From contig CM020620.1 in the NCBI GenBank assembly GCA_009829735.1, positions 3,351,447 to 3,415,446 of the forward strand: a stretch of 64,000 nucleotides of DNA, read 5' to 3'. The notes below the pieces were generated by a model that saw only the letters and a program-made list of their open reading frames with translations, was not told the DNA's origin and did not search any database. The stretch comes from Pyropia yezoensis (lineage: Eukaryota > Rhodophyta > Bangiophyceae > Bangiales > Bangiaceae). The position numbers were made by a program, and so were the translations under genes. Of this stretch, positions 1 to 11,819 are shown piece by piece. Positions within the stretch are counted from its first letter, which is position 1, and every line of letters starts with the position of its first letter.

Positions 1-1914
1 GGTGGAGATGACGCCAGGGGTGGCGGTGGAGCCGTCGGCGGCTCGCTCCCCAAAACCCTGCTGCCCAGCGGCGGTGATGGCAGATGCCCACGCCTGCAGC
101 TCGTAGTCCGCCACGACCGCCGCGTCGGTGGGGTAGTAGCACGCCACATATTCGGCCACGAACTTGTGCAGCACGGCCCAGTGCGCCAGCGCGTCTTCGC
201 GGTACGGGTGGGCAAGGCGAGGGTCCAACACTCCACGCGCCCCCATCTGTACATGAGGAAAAAGGGAGTTGAAGTGGGTCTCAACCAAGACGCTCTTGAC
301 GTACTCGGCTGCGGCACCCGTGGAGACGGGAACCAGCAGGTCCACCACCCCACCGGGCGCCAGCAGCGTATCCGGCACCATCGAGTTGAGGAAGAAGAGG
401 CCATCGTAGTGGGGGGTGAGGAGGCGCCAAATGGGGTGGCTCCCCTCCTCCAGCTCCCGATGCGTCGCCGCCGCTATGGTATTGATCATCATGTGCGTCA
501 GGCCGAGGTGCCACTTTAGCTCATGCTCCGCCCCGTCTGCGGCGTTGAGGATGAGCTTGGCCGCCGCCCAGGCGGCGCCGTCGGCCGGGGTTGTCAGGTG
601 GATGGGCGCTTCCGCCACCTGGGGGCCCCCGGTGGCAATGGCAACCGCCTCTAGCCGCCCGGGGTCAGCCGCACTGGCGCTGGCGCTGAGAACAAAGAGG
701 GCCACGGGGCCAAACTGGCACTGCTTCCCGTAGCCGTCCTCTCCGCCCATCATCTTGGGGTCAGAGGGGTACTGGACCTCCCCTTCGGCCAGCACCCGCG
801 CGCTGGGGCGGCAGTCCAAAACAAATAGCCGGCCGTCGGCGGAGGCTCCGGCAAGGGAGTCCGCCTCGTACCCGCTGAGCGCCTGCAGGTGGGCGTCTGT
901 GAAGGGCAGAGAGGGGGCGGTGGGGTCCAGGTCCGCCGCTGTCACTGCCCGGAGGCTCATGGGGTTGGGCCCCGCCACCCGTAGGCGGGCAAACATGTCA
1001 TCGCTGTCGACCAGTTTGGCAGCCGCGGGCAGCGGGAGCAGTGCAAACATTGCCCGGTAGTCTGCGTAGGCCGCGTCTCCTCCGGGGATGCCGGCATCCC
1101 CCGACTTTCGTGACGCCCCCGTCTTGACCGCCGCCGCTGCCGCCGCCTCTCCCATCGTCACCGCTGTCGTGACCGCCTGCCCCAACCCCTTCATCTCATC
1201 CTGCGCCATTGTGTAGAGGTACCCTGCGCTCTTCTCGACAGAGGCCGTCACGGGGGACGCCAGCTTCTTGACCGCCGACAACCCCGCCTCTGGGGTGCCC
1301 GACACGGCCGCCAAGACGGCAGAGGCTGCCGTCCCCGCGGCCTCGGTGGTAGCCCGCACGCTTCCCAGCGCCGAGCTCACCGCCCCCGCCGGGCGGCGCC
1401 CCCCCCGAACGGCTGACGACTGGGCAAGGGCCTCCGCCCCCATTTTGGCGTTGCGTCCCACCTTGGCGCCCATCACCCCAGCCTTAAACAGCCACTTGTA
1501 CCACGACAGGCCTGCGACGGGGATGTTGGGCACCAGCGGGAAGCCGGCAAGACCGGGGGAGGGTACCAGCTTGTACACCTCCTTTTGCTTTGCCACCCGT
1601 GCCGCCCGGTCGGCAGCATCTTGGGAGCCCTCCGGTGGCGGCAGCTTCGGGGGGGGGCGCTTGATGAGGAAGCGGCGGGACGTCTCGGGGAGCTTCAACC
1701 CATCTGAGAAGGGCGTCGATGCCGCGACGATGGGGCCCACCCGGCCTCCGTGGCTGCTGGAGCGGGCACGTGCCGTCTCCGCGGCAGACGGCGCGCCCTT
1801 GATGGGTGATCCAGCCCAGGTGGAAGGGGCGCCCGCGGGGGCGGCTACCACAAAAGCGGTGGGGGCGGGCGCGACCATCGTGCGGCGTGGGGGGTGCGGG
1901 GCACCCACAACCAT
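1..1914 (-). CDS. Lipoxygenase-family dioxygenase, N-terminal 638 codons (C-terminus off the window)
   Basis: Lipoxygenases are non-haem iron dioxygenases that insert O2 into polyunsaturated fatty acids to start oxylipin synthesis. The frame is open from ATG at 1914 to the left edge with no intron; an in-frame stop (TAA, 1999-2001) lies upstream and no earlier ATG follows it. Visible family signatures are FARLRVAGPNP (residues 308-318), WAAAK (449-453), the iron-ligand helix HELKWHLGLTH (464-474, predicted ligands H464 and H469), the segment around HPIWRLLTPHYDG just after it, and EYVACYYPTDAAV around 593-597. The third His, the Asn and the C-terminal Ile ligand would lie beyond the edge, so catalytic completeness cannot be judged. 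Residues 1-100 are Ala/Pro/Arg/Ser-rich, possibly a targeting peptide; residues about 180-290 are Ala-rich and I see no PLAT domain. Family call is firm; positional specificity and compartment are unknown. Confidence 0.93.
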   Translation of the reverse strand, partial: MVVGAPHPPRRTMVAPAPTAFVVAAPAGAPSTWAGSPIKGAPSAAETARARSSSHGGRVGPIVAASTPFSDGLKLPETSRRFLIKRPPPKLPPPEGSQDAADRAARVAKQKEVYKLVPSPGLAGFPLVPNIPVAGLSWYKWLFKAGVMGAKVGRNAKMGAEALAQSSAVRGGRRPAGAVSSALGSVRATTEAAGTAASAVLAAVSGTPEAGLSAVKKLASPVTASVEKSAGYLYTMAQDEMKGLGQAVTTAVTMGEAAAAAAVKTGASRKSGDAGIPGGDAAYADYRAMFALLPLPAAAKLVDSDDMFARLRVAGPNPMSLRAVTAADLDPTAPSLPFTDAHLQALSGYEADSLAGASADGRLFVLDCRPSARVLAEGEVQYPSDPKMMGGEDGYGKQCQFGPVALFVLSASASAADPGRLEAVAIATGGPQVAEAPIHLTTPADGAAWAAAKLILNAADGAEHELKWHLGLTHMMINTIAAATHRELEEGSHPIWRLLTPHYDGLFFLNSMVPDTLLAPGGVVDLLVPVSTGAAAEYVKSVLVETHFNSLFPHVQMGARGVLDPRLAHPYREDALAHWAVLHKFVAEYVACYYPTDAAVVADYELQAWASAITAAGQQGFGERAADGSTATPGVIST

Positions 1915-2052
1915 CGGCGGGAGAAGGTGGTGAAGGGGGGGGTGACTTGAAGAACAGAGAGCGGACGTCACCCTGTGGGAGGTGGTGACGCGGATGACTT
2001 AGAACGGCGTGCGTGCGCCCGAGCGAATGTGAAGCTGCACCCCGGCGGTTGT

Positions 2053-2058
2053 CTTATA
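2053..2058 (-). promoter_or_regulatory. Candidate TATA-like box for the lipoxygenase gene
   Basis: TATAAG on the minus strand lies about 140 bp upstream of the lipoxygenase ATG in otherwise GC-rich DNA. A start site 25-30 bp downstream would give a 5' UTR near 110 nt. This is inferred from motif and position only; no transcript evidence is available. Confidence 0.3.
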
Positions 2059-4699
2059 GCCACTGCCATAGCCGTCACAGGCGTCGGCTGCGACTGCCCC
2101 GCTGTCTGGGGCGGTCATGGAGCGCGTTGGGGGGCAACGGACGTCTCCCGTAAGGATGCTTCATCGACACTGACGTTGCCGCCGTCCCCGCCTGTCCCAG
2201 TGGGGGTCCATGGCTACCTCCGCGGGGAGGGAAACTTGGGGCGGGGCGTGGCTGCTCCAGGCGCGCGAGGGAAGAGTGGGCAATACGGTGGCCCTTGGCA
2301 TGCGGTGGGGATGGAAGCGCGTAGAAGGCGCAGAGCAGCGAGTGGGTACCCCGCTCCCACCGAGGACCGATGGACCTCGAGTACATAGGTGACGCGGATC
2401 CTGCGGCGGTGGCAAATCCGCACGGGGCTCTGGGGGGTGCACCTCTAGGGGTGCAGCGCGGCACTGCTGTGCGGGGCGGCGTGAACGGTGCTCGCACCCG
2501 CAACCCCTTTGACTGGCGCAAGCTATGAGGGCACGCCGGCACCCAAACCCATCATGTCGACTGCCCTCCCGACGGGCGGGGGCTGTCCCCATGGCCGATC
2601 GCTGGTTTGTCATCTGCTGGACTCCCACCGTACTTCCCCGCGGGGGTGGGGGACCCACCGGCGAGCGGGCCGCGACCTGTCATTCATTGGTTGTGTGCGG
2701 GCGCTGCCCCTTTCTCGTTGATTCGTTGTTCCATGATGGACGCCTTTCCGCCATGACCACGGCGCCGCCCCCGTGACAAGCCCACTCGGTGCACCGCCAT
2801 GGCGCACTGTCAACCGGGTTAACATCTTCACTACGTACGTATCTATCTATTTAAATATCTACAGGCAGTTCAGTTCAGTGTGCGGAAAGATGATCTATAA
2901 CAGCTGTTTGGTTGCTGGTGGAGCTGTCCGACATCCCCTCCATGGCTACGACCTTCCGGGAGGAAGCCCGTGAGCTGCTTGTTCTTCTGGCAGAGACACA
3001 GAGAAAAGTGTTTACCAAGACCTTTCCTTGTGGCGGCGACCGACTTTTGCCCCTTGGACTGTCCACTTCGGATGCAGAAAGAGGACTGTCCACTTTGGAT
3101 GCAGAAAGAGGACGGTAACGATGGGTACTGTACTGTCAGCATGTCGTGTGTCAGCTGACCGGGCGAGAGGGAAGACGCGGTGCTCCCCGCGCAACTGACT
3201 CTGATGACACCCTCCCCCCACTCCGGCACTTGTCTCCGCCCCCTCTTGTTTCACACGGCCTCCGTCTCTGCCTGCTGTGTTCCCCTCGCCCCACAATTGG
3301 GCGGAGGCCCACCTAACCGCCGCCCACACCCCCACTAATCTCCGCGCTTCCGCCAAACTCCCCCCCCTACCTGCACCCCCCCTTCCACCTTGAGTGGGCC
3401 TTGGGCGGCGGAATGGGATGAAGAAGGGAAGCAGCTTGGGTCGCCTCCGTCCACAAAGAGGCGATGGGGGATGGGGAAAAGGCGCGGACGTTCGACGGCA
3501 ACCCCGGGGACGCTTGGAGGGCAGCCAACTGGGGGGGGGGGACAGGAGAAGAGGGACGCCGTTCCCGGAGCAGTTGTGGGGGCAAAGAGGGGACGGAAAG
3601 CGCCGCGTGAGGATAATAGAGGGCACAAGGCTCCTCCTGTACTGGATGCACACTGGCAGTATGATTGACAGCCGTTCTGCCTGCGCTGCCCCACGTCTCC
3701 CTTGTGCACATCTATGTACTGGACAAGATGTGTCTTCTACACAGCCAGGCAAGCCGTTGGTGGGCCTTGCAACAAGGTCCGAGACGGACGGGCCGACATC
3801 ATGACGATAATCGTCCTCTCGCGAGGGCCTCCCCGTCTGACACACGAGGGAAGGAATCCGTTCCAGCCCCCTCCTGTACCAATCAACGACGGATCTCGAC
3901 ACACCACATGTTTTTTATTCCTCTTTCGGCCGTCATCGAGACCTTTCACTGTTGTCACCAGGCTTGAGATAGTTACACACATATCCGCCACGGATAGATG
4001 TATGAGCCAAAGACGTTAGAAGCGCTTCCAAGTCGCCTTCGGACTGCAAATAGCCGGTAGACCGCAGTGGCGGCCGCCATTGCCGCGCACGGCGCCGCTA
4101 ACCGCCCACTCCCCCCCTCACCGCTAGCGCGGACTGCCGCCGTCGCGGGGACCCGTCCGCCCTCTATTTGATCGTCGACGCCCTCCCCTCCCCGCCTCCG
4201 CCACTTAATGCTGCAGCCGTCTGCGGTAACTGCCACCACTTCCTCCCGCTGCCTGCCGCGGCCGCTGCCTACTGATTCAGCCACTTCCCCCACTATTGCC
4301 TGACTCTGCCTCCCTAGGGGTCACCGGCTGTGAATCGCTGCGCTACGTCCCTGCATACCTGCTGGTGCCGGCTGGCGGCGCTCCGTTCCTTGGGTGTTTC
4401 TAAAAATTTAGGGAGAACACGCTTTGAATAGGGCAAATAGGGAGGGTCGGCCGAGTCAAGGGTAGTATGTATGGTAGGTTGCAGAAAAAAGATACACGGA
4501 GCGCTCTTTTCTCATTCCTCCGAGAACCTTTGGGCCACAGGCCTGAGCCAATCAGGTGCCTTGACGGTATGCCCCGGTGTAATGGGCCCCACATGAGCGG
4601 TGGTGGGTCCCTTTCGGGAAACCCTGCCAGCGTGCTCATCAAGAGGGACAGCGGGATGGGGGCACACGCGGTGGGGTAGGCCACGACACGGGGGGTCGG
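2059..4699. other. Gene-poor GC-rich stretch, no supported gene
   Basis: Frames open for up to about 296 codons exist here (for example minus 3012-3902), but their translations are Arg/Pro/Gly/Ser-rich, overlap one another on both strands and show no domain. They look like chance openings in high-GC DNA. Apart from a 27-bp duplication at 3056-3109 and short G runs near 3530, I see nothing specific. Confidence 0.5.
3056..3109. repeat. 27-bp tandem duplication
   Basis: Two adjacent 27-bp copies (3056-3082 and 3083-3109) differ by one C/T change. The unit begins GGACTGTCCACTT and ends GCAGAAAGA. It looks like a simple local duplication with no evident function. Confidence 0.9.
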
Positions 4700-4784
4700 G
4701 CCGGTGCTCCACAGCGACGACGACGGTGACGACGGTGACGACGACGACGACGATGGCGACGACGGCGGCGGCAGCAGCAGTCAC

Positions 4785-4815
<31 letters not shown>

Positions 4816-5160
4816 TCGGCGGCGGCGGGCAACGTCGGCGGCGGCGGCAACGTCGGCGGCGGCGGCAACGTCGGCAGCTGCGGCAACGTCGGCGGCGGTG
4901 GCCACGTCGGCAGCAGCGGCGACGACGGCGAGTTTGGGGGGGGGAGGGGGGGACGGCAGTGGCGGCGGCGGCGACGGCGATGGCCGCGGCGGCGGTGGCG
5001 GCGGCGATGACGAGTTTTTTGGGGGGAGGGGGGGACGGCGGCCGCGACGTCAGCGGCGGCGGCGGAATGGACGACAGCAGCGACGACGGCGTGTTTAGGG
5101 GGGGGGGGGGGAGGGCCGGCGGCGGGGACGGTGTTTTGTGGGGGGGGGGGGGGGGGGCGG
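4700..5160. repeat. CGG/GAC-rich minisatellite with long G runs
   Basis: From 4715 the sequence is built of GAC and GGC triplets. Between 4811 and about 4919 an 18-bp unit recurs six times (CAACGTC or CCACGTC followed by GGC triplets, at 4811, 4830, 4848, 4866, 4884, 4902; spacings 19, 18, 18, 18, 18). Further right, degenerate copies of a GACG...GTTT...G-run block occur near 4925, 5008, 5083 and 5127, ending in uninterrupted runs of 14 G (5098-5111) and 18 G (5140-5157). Translations in every frame are low-complexity Gly, Ala, Arg or Asp runs, so I do not call a gene. The plus strand has strong G-quadruplex potential, and the run lengths may be inaccurate. Confidence 0.85.
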
Positions 5161-6808
5161 CGGGCAGACGGCCGTGTAGACTTTTTGGTGGGGGTGAGGC
5201 AGGCCACAGGAAGATGTGGCCACGTTTTTTTGGGCGGCGGTGGTGCCGCCGCCGTTGTGGGAGAGGGAGAGCAGGGCGGCAGGCGGCCGCGGGGATGGTT
5301 CGCAGGGGAGGGTGGGGGGACGGCGGGGACGCTTTGTGAGGGGGTCGGGCAGGTCGCTGGGACGGCGGGGTCGGTTTTTTTCGCTGGGGGTGTGGTGGCG
5401 GTAGCAGCGCCAGGGGGTGGAGGGGGAGGGTTCCAAGGGCTGGTAGCTGCCCATTTTTGGAGGGGGCGGGCTGGGGACGTTGATGGCTTTCTGCGTTGGG
5501 GGCATTCTAGTGACGCATGGCGGCGGTGTTTTGTTTGGGCGAGGGCGGCTGCGGCGATGGCGGGCGGTTCGATAGCTGGATGCGGGGGCGGGGGGAGGGT
5601 CCGTAGGCGTAAGGAGAAACGGGCAGGGTAAAGTCATTGTTTGAATTGGAGTGGAGCGGGTGGCGGCGACAACAGTGGCATTGGTGCTAGCCGCCGGCGC
5701 CGGCGCCCGCGTCAGCGCAGGCGCTTTTCTTTCCATTGCGGGCGCAGGGGGGCAGGCGCGGTGGCTCCACTGGGCAGAAGGGATATGAGGGACGGGGCGG
5801 GTGAATTCTGGTGCAGCAGGACAGGGAGGAAGGTGGTGTCGGGATGGTTGCAGGGCGTCGTGCGGGCCCCATTTTGGGGGGGGCATGGGATGGTCTGCCC
5901 GATAGGCCAAACAGCATCGAGGCACTTCGTGCTCAAAGCACGAAGTGCCTTGATGCGATGTCGTGCACTTTCACCTCTTCTCGAGGCATGACCCCCCCCC
6001 ACGCCACGCACATGTGAGACGCTTTCCCCCTTGCCTCCTGGGCCCGTGCACTGTCCGCGCCTGTCGAGAACCCACTCCACCTGGGCATGCCCCCCGCACT
6101 GCACTCCACCTGCCAAAGGTGGAACCGCCAGAGGGAAGCGGGCTGGGGGGGTTGGCCTCCCTGATGTGCCTGGTCCAGGAGAGGAGTCCACGAGGGGAAG
6201 GGGGGGGAGAGGCCCGCTTCATCAGGAGCATAAGGGGCACCTGCCCCAAGATGCCACAACGGGCACTGGACACATGAGGACCAGGCTTCTTCGTGGACCA
6301 ATCAGGCGACCCCATGACATGGAACATTGACCCCAAGAACGGCGATCTCAAAAACGGTGACCCGCACACGGAAAAAAGTCCTCAAAACAATGGCCTCCAG
6401 CCGTCCCATGGCTCCTCTCTAAAATCGACTACCCCTCTGCCAAGCCTCAGTTAAACACGTAGGCCAGGACCGACCCCCGAGCCGGGCAAATCAATGCGAA
6501 AAGGATGCCCCCATTTCAGGGTCGACAGCAGCCGGTCCACCCAGGGTGTCCCTGAAAGCGGTACGCCGTCCCGGGGACCCAAGGACCTCATGAGTTCGCA
6601 TGGGGCTCTGTGATCCTTCTGTCAGCATGGCGCCCGTGGACCCCGCCACGGCCGGTGTGGAGCCCGGGCCCGAGCCGAGAAAAACCTCCATGTATCTTTT
6701 TTGTGCAACGTACCATAGATATCTAGTGGCTTCGACGTTAAAGGATGCAGGCGGTTAGATAGGTTTACTGTACTTCACGGCATATTCAGTCTCAGAGCAC
6801 GTCCACCG
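5161..6808. other. GC-rich stretch without a recognisable gene
   Basis: Frames on both strands give low-complexity Pro/Gly/Arg-rich products with no family signature. The one notable element is the hairpin at 5914-5956. Base composition becomes less extreme after about 6280, as the assembly gap approaches. Confidence 0.5.
5914..5956. repeat. Inverted repeat, 20-bp arms, 3-nt spacer
   Basis: Arm 5914-5933 starts GCATCGAGGCACTTC and pairs with 5937-5956 across a CAA spacer. Nineteen of 20 positions are complementary, and the exception would be a G-U wobble in RNA. No surrounding gene explains it. A small foldback element, a structured RNA or a cruciform-forming site are all possible. Confidence 0.85.
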
Positions 6809-6952
6809 NNNNNNNNNNNNNNNNNNNNNNNNNNNNNNNNNNNNNNNNNNNNNNNNNNNNNNNNNNNNNNNNNNNNNNNNNNNNNNNNNNNNNNNNNNNN
6901 NNNNNNNNNNNNNNNNNNNNNNNNNNNNNNNNNNNNNNNNNNNNNNNNNNNN
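6809..6952. other. Assembly gap (144 N)
   Basis: An unknown-base run separates unique sequence on the left from the satellite array, so the left edge of the array is not observed. Confidence 1.
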
Positions 6953-9900
6953 GGTGGCATGGATTCCATGGGCGTCAATTATCAAGTTCACTTCAATTTA
7001 CGTGGAAGTCAGGTTTCCTCAAATACTCGGTTTAATCTCGCATGCCTTCACAGCCTGGGATCGAGCGACGAATTTGCTGCTAGGGCGTCACTCTGCGCTG
7101 CTCGTCGACCTGTTCTTGCTCTCGACACGAAGATGATGCCACCGCTGGCTCCACCAGGATCTGCTGCGCGCACGGATGTGGTGCAGAAGATTCGTCTGCA
7201 GCGAGGAAGCTCTAGTCTGGACGCGATTGTGTCTCCTGGAGGAGAAACTGGCACCACAACAATTGCGCACTGTGAGTGAGTACGCCCCGATTCAGGCAGG
7301 GTTGCGTCCCTTTGCTTCAACCAAGGCCACTTCAATGTCATGTTTACGTTGGATGTAACGATCTGTGAAAGCGACATGTTGAATTCAACCTCATTCCATG
7401 TGTTTATCACTCAGACTTGAGACCTGGAGTGGGCCCTCCGGCGAGCCCTTAAACAGTGTCAAACGCATTTTCGCACCGGAAGTCCCCGTTCTGGTACGTA
7501 TGTGGTGGCATGGATTCCATGGGCGTCAATTATCAAGTTCACTTCAATTTACGTGGAAGTCAGGTTTCCTCAAATACTCGGTTTAATCTCGCATGCCTTC
7601 ACAGCCTGGGATCGAGCGACGAATTTGCTGCTAGGGCGTCACTCTGCGCTGCTCGTCGACCTGTTCTTGCTCTCGACACGAAGATGATGCCACCGCTGGC
7701 TCCACCAGGATCTGCTGCGCGCACGGATGTGGTGCAGAAGATTCGTCTGCAGCGAGGAAGCTCTAGTCTGGACGCGATTGTGTCTCCTGGAGGAGAAACT
7801 GGCACCACAACAATTGCGCACTGTGAGTGAGTACGCCCCGATTCAGGCAGGGTTGCGTCCCTTTGCTTCAACCAAGGCCACTTCAATGTCATGTTTACGT
7901 TGGATGTAACGATCTGTGAAAGCGACATGTTGAATTCAACCTCATTCCATGTGTTTATCACTCAGACTTGAGACCTGGAGTGGGCCTCCGGCGAGCCTTA
8001 AACAGTGTCAAACGCATTTTCGCACCGGAAGTCCCCGTTCTGGTACGTATGTTGGTGGCATGGATTCCATGGGCGTCAATTATCAAGTTCACTTCAATTT
8101 ACGTGGAAGTCAGGTTTCCTCAAATACTCGGTTTAATCTCGCATGCCTTCACAGCCTGGGATCGAGCGACGAATTTGCTGCTAGGGCGTCACTCTGCGCT
8201 GCTCGTCGACCTGTTCTTGCTCTCGACACGAGATGATGCCACCGCTGGCTCCACCAGGATCTGCTGCGCGCACGGATGTGGTGCAGAAGATTCGTCTGCA
8301 GCGAGGAAGCTCTAGTCTGGACGCGATTGTGTCTCCTGGAGGAGAAACTGGCACCACAACAATTGCGCACTGTGAGTGAGTACGCCCCGATTCAGGCAGG
8401 GTTGCGTCCCTTTGCTTCAACCAAGGCCACTTCAATGTCATGTTTACGTTGGATGTAACGATCTGTGAAAGCGACATGTTGAATTCAACCTCATTCCATG
8501 TGTTTATCACTCAGACTTGAGACCTGGAGTGGGCCCTCCGGCGAGCCTTAAAACAGTGTCAAACGCATTTTCGCACCGGAAGTCCCCGTTCTGGTACGTA
8601 TGTCGGTGGCATGGATTCCATGGGCGTCAATTATCAAGTTCACTTCAATTTACGTGGAAGTCAGGTTTCCTCAAATACTCGGTTTAATCTCGCATGCCTT
8701 CACAGCCTGGGATCGAGCGACGAATTTTGCTGCTAGGGCGTCACTCTGCGCTGCTCGTCGACCTGTTCTTGCTCTCGACACGAAGATGATGTCACCGCTG
8801 GCTCCACCAGGATCTGCTGCGCGCACGGATGTGGTGCAGAAGATTCGTCTGCAGCGAGGAAGCTCTAGTCTGGACGCGATTGTGTCTCCTGGAGGAGAAA
8901 CTGGCACCACAACAATTGCGCACTGTGAGTGAGTACGCCCCGATTCAGGCAGGGTTGCGTCCCTTTGCTTCAACCAAGGCCACTTCAATGTCATGTTTAC
9001 GTTGGATGTAACGATCTGTGAAAGCGACATGTTGAATTCAACCTCATTCCATGTGTTTATCACTCAGACTTGAGACCTGGAGTGGGCCCTCCGGCGAGCC
9101 TTAAACAGTGTCAAACGCATTTTCGCACCGGAAGTCCCCGTTCTGGTACGTATGTGGTGGCATGGATTCCATGGGCGTCAATTATCAAGTTCACTTCAAT
9201 TTACGTGGAAGTCAGGTTTCCTCAAATACTCGGTTTAATCTCGCATGCCTTCACAGCCTGGGATCGAGCGACGAATTTGCTGCTAGGGCGTCACTCTGCG
9301 CTGCTCGTCGACCTGTTCTTGCTCTCGACACGAAGATGATGCCACCGCTGGCTCCACCAGGATCTGCTGCGCGCACGGATGTGGTGCAGAAGATTCGTCT
9401 GCAGCGAGGAAGCTCTAGTCTGGACGCGATTGTGTCTCCTGGAGGAGAAACTGGCACCACAACAATTGCGCACTGTGAGTGAGTACGCCCCGATTCAGGC
9501 AGGGTTGCGTCCCTTTGCTTCAACCAAGGCCACTTCAATGTCATGTTTACGTTGGATGTAACGATCTGTGAAAGCGACATGTTGAATTCAACCTCATTCC
9601 ATGTGTTTATCACTCAGACTTGAGACCTGGAGTGGGCCCTCCGGCGAGCCTTAAACAGTGTCAAACGCATTTTCGCACGGAAGTCCCCGTTCTGGTACGT
9701 ATGTTGTTTGGCATGGATTCCATGGGCGTCAATTATCAAGTTCACTTCAATTTACGTGGAAGTCAGGTTTCCTCAAATACTCGGTTTAATCTCGCATGCC
9801 TTCACAGCCTGGGATCGAGCGACGAATTTGCTGCTAGGGCGTCACTCTGCGCTGCTCGTCGACCTGTTCTTGCTCTCGACACGAGGATGATGCCACCGCT

Positions 9901-11268
9901 GGCTCCACCAGGATCTGCTGCGCGCACGGATGTGGTGCAGAAGATTCGTCTGCAGCGAGGAAGCTCTAGTCTGGACGCGATTGTGTCTCCTGGAGGAGAA
10001 ACTGGCACCACAACAATTGCGCACTGTGAGTGAGTACGCCCCGATTCAGGCAGGGTTGCGTCCCTTTGCTTCAACCAAGGCCACTTCAATGTCATGTTTA
10101 CGTTGGATGTAACGATCTGTGAAAGCGACATGTTGAATTCAACCTCATTCCATGTGTTTATCACTCAGACTTGAGACCTGGAGTGGGCCCTCCGGCGAGC
10201 CTTAAACAGTGTCAAACGCATTTTCGCACCGGAAGTCCCCGTTCTGGTACGTATGTTGGTGGCATGGATTCCATGGGCGTCAATTATCAAGTTCACTTCA
10301 ATTTACGTGGAAGTCAGGTTTCCTCAAATACTCGGTTTAATCTCGCATGCCTTCACAGCCTGGGATCGAGCGACGAATTTGCTGCTAGGGCGTCACTCTG
10401 CGCTGCTCGTCGACCTGTTCTTGCTCTCGACACGAAGATGATGCCACCGCTGGCTCCACCAGGATCTGCTGCGCGCACGGATGTGGTGCAGAAGATTCGT
10501 CTGCAGCGAGGAAGCTCTAGTCTGGACGCGATTGTGTCTCCTGGAGGAGAAACTGGCACCCAACAAATTGCGCACTGTGAGTGAGTACGCCCGATTCAGG
10601 CAGGGTTGCGTCCCTTTGCTTCAACCAAGGCCACTTCAATGTCATGTTTACGTTGGATGTAACGATCTGTGAAAGCGACATGTTGAATTCAACCTCATTC
10701 CATGTGTTTATCACTCAGACTTGAGACCTGGAGTGGGCCCTCCGGCGAGCCTTAAACAGTGTCAAACGCATTTTCGCACCGGAAGTCCCCGTCTGGTACG
10801 TATGTTGGTGGCATGGATTCCATGGGCGTCAATTATCAAGTTCACTTCAATTTACGTGGAAGTCAGGTTTCCTCAAATACTCGGTTTAATCTCGCATGCC
10901 TTCACAGCCTGGGATCGAGCGACGAATTTGCTGCTAGGGCGTCACTCTGCGCTGCTCGTCGACCTGTTCTTGCTCTCGACACGAGGATGATGTCACCGCT
11001 GGCTCCACCAGGATCTGCTGCGCGCACGGATGTGGTGCAGAAGATTCGTCTGCAGCGAGGAAGCTCTAGTCTGGACGCGATTGTGTCTCCTGGGGAGAAA
11101 ACTGGCACCACAACAATTGCGCACTGTGAGTGAGTACGCCCCGATTCAGGCAGGGTTGCGTCCCTTTGCTTCAACCAAGGCCACTTCAATGTCATGTTTA
11201 CGTTGGATGTAACGATCTGTGAAAGCGACATGTTGAATTCAACCTCATTCCATGTGTTTATCACTCAG

Positions 11269-11676
11269 ACTTGAGACCTGGAGTGGGCCCTCCGGCGAGC
11301 CTTAAACAGTGTCAAACGCATTTTCGCACCGGAAGTCCCCGTTCTGGTACGTATGTTGGTGGCATGGATTCCATGGGCGTCAATTATCAAGTTCACTTCA
11401 ATTTACGTGGAAGTCAGGTTTCCTCAAATACTCGGTTTAATCTCGCATGCCTTCACAGCCTGGGATCGAGCGACGAATTTGCTGCTAGGGCGTCACTCTG
11501 CGCTGCTCGTCGACCTGTTCTTGCTCTCGACACGAAGATGATGTCACCGCTGGCTCCACCAGGATCTGCTGCGCGCACGGATGTGGTGCAGAAGATTCGT
11601 CTGCAGCGAGGAAGCTCTAGTCTGGACGCGATTGTGTCTCCTGGAGGAGAAACTGGCACCACAACAATTGCGCACT
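11269..11676 (+). CDS. Putative 136-codon exon within one canonical 551-bp unit (representative of the array)
   Basis: In canonical units a plus-strand frame is open through 408 nt, from the two bases after a CTCAG to the base before GTGAGTGAG. Unspliced, the frame meets TGA six bases into that putative intron. If the 143-nt GT...AG segment were spliced out, the last base (T) would join the AC of the next unit as a Tyr codon, and the frame would continue into the following copy because 408 is a multiple of three. The product has a short LRPGVGPPASL start, a Met/Asn/Gln-rich middle and a Ser/Gly/Thr-rich end, with no recognised domain. Two other frames, including a 120-codon minus frame, are also open over much of the unit. 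Many units carry single-base deletions that break the frame. This is a hypothesis. Confidence 0.25.
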
Positions 11677-11819
11677 GTGAGTGAGTACGCCCCGATTCAG
11701 GCAGGGTTGCGTCCCTTTGCTTCAACCAAGGCCACTTCAATGTCATGTTTACGTTGGATGTAACGATCTGTGAAAGCGACATGTTGAATTCAACCTCATT
11801 CCATGTGTTTATCACTCAG
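11677..11819 (+). other. Putative 143-nt GT...AG intron in the 551-bp unit (representative)
   Basis: The segment starts GTGAGTGAG, a strong match to the eukaryotic donor consensus GTRAGT, and ends TGTGTTTATCACTCAG. A YTNAY-type branch candidate (CTCAT) has its A 21 nt before the final G. It contains stops in the exon frame. The same signals recur in essentially every unit. Confidence 0.35.

Noticed and set aside
3012-3902. 296-codon minus-strand ORF
   Set aside because: Pro/Arg/Ser-rich low complexity, overlapping frames on both strands, no domain; likely a high-GC chance opening.
5560-5600. tRNA-like B-box (GGTTCGATAGC)
   Set aside because: It departs from the consensus at the 3' side, and no acceptor stem or A-box could be placed around it.
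4512-5925. Long Ala/Gly/Pro-rich ORFs on both strands over the minisatellite
   Set aside because: They are direct translations of CGG/GAC repeats and G runs and change with every frame.
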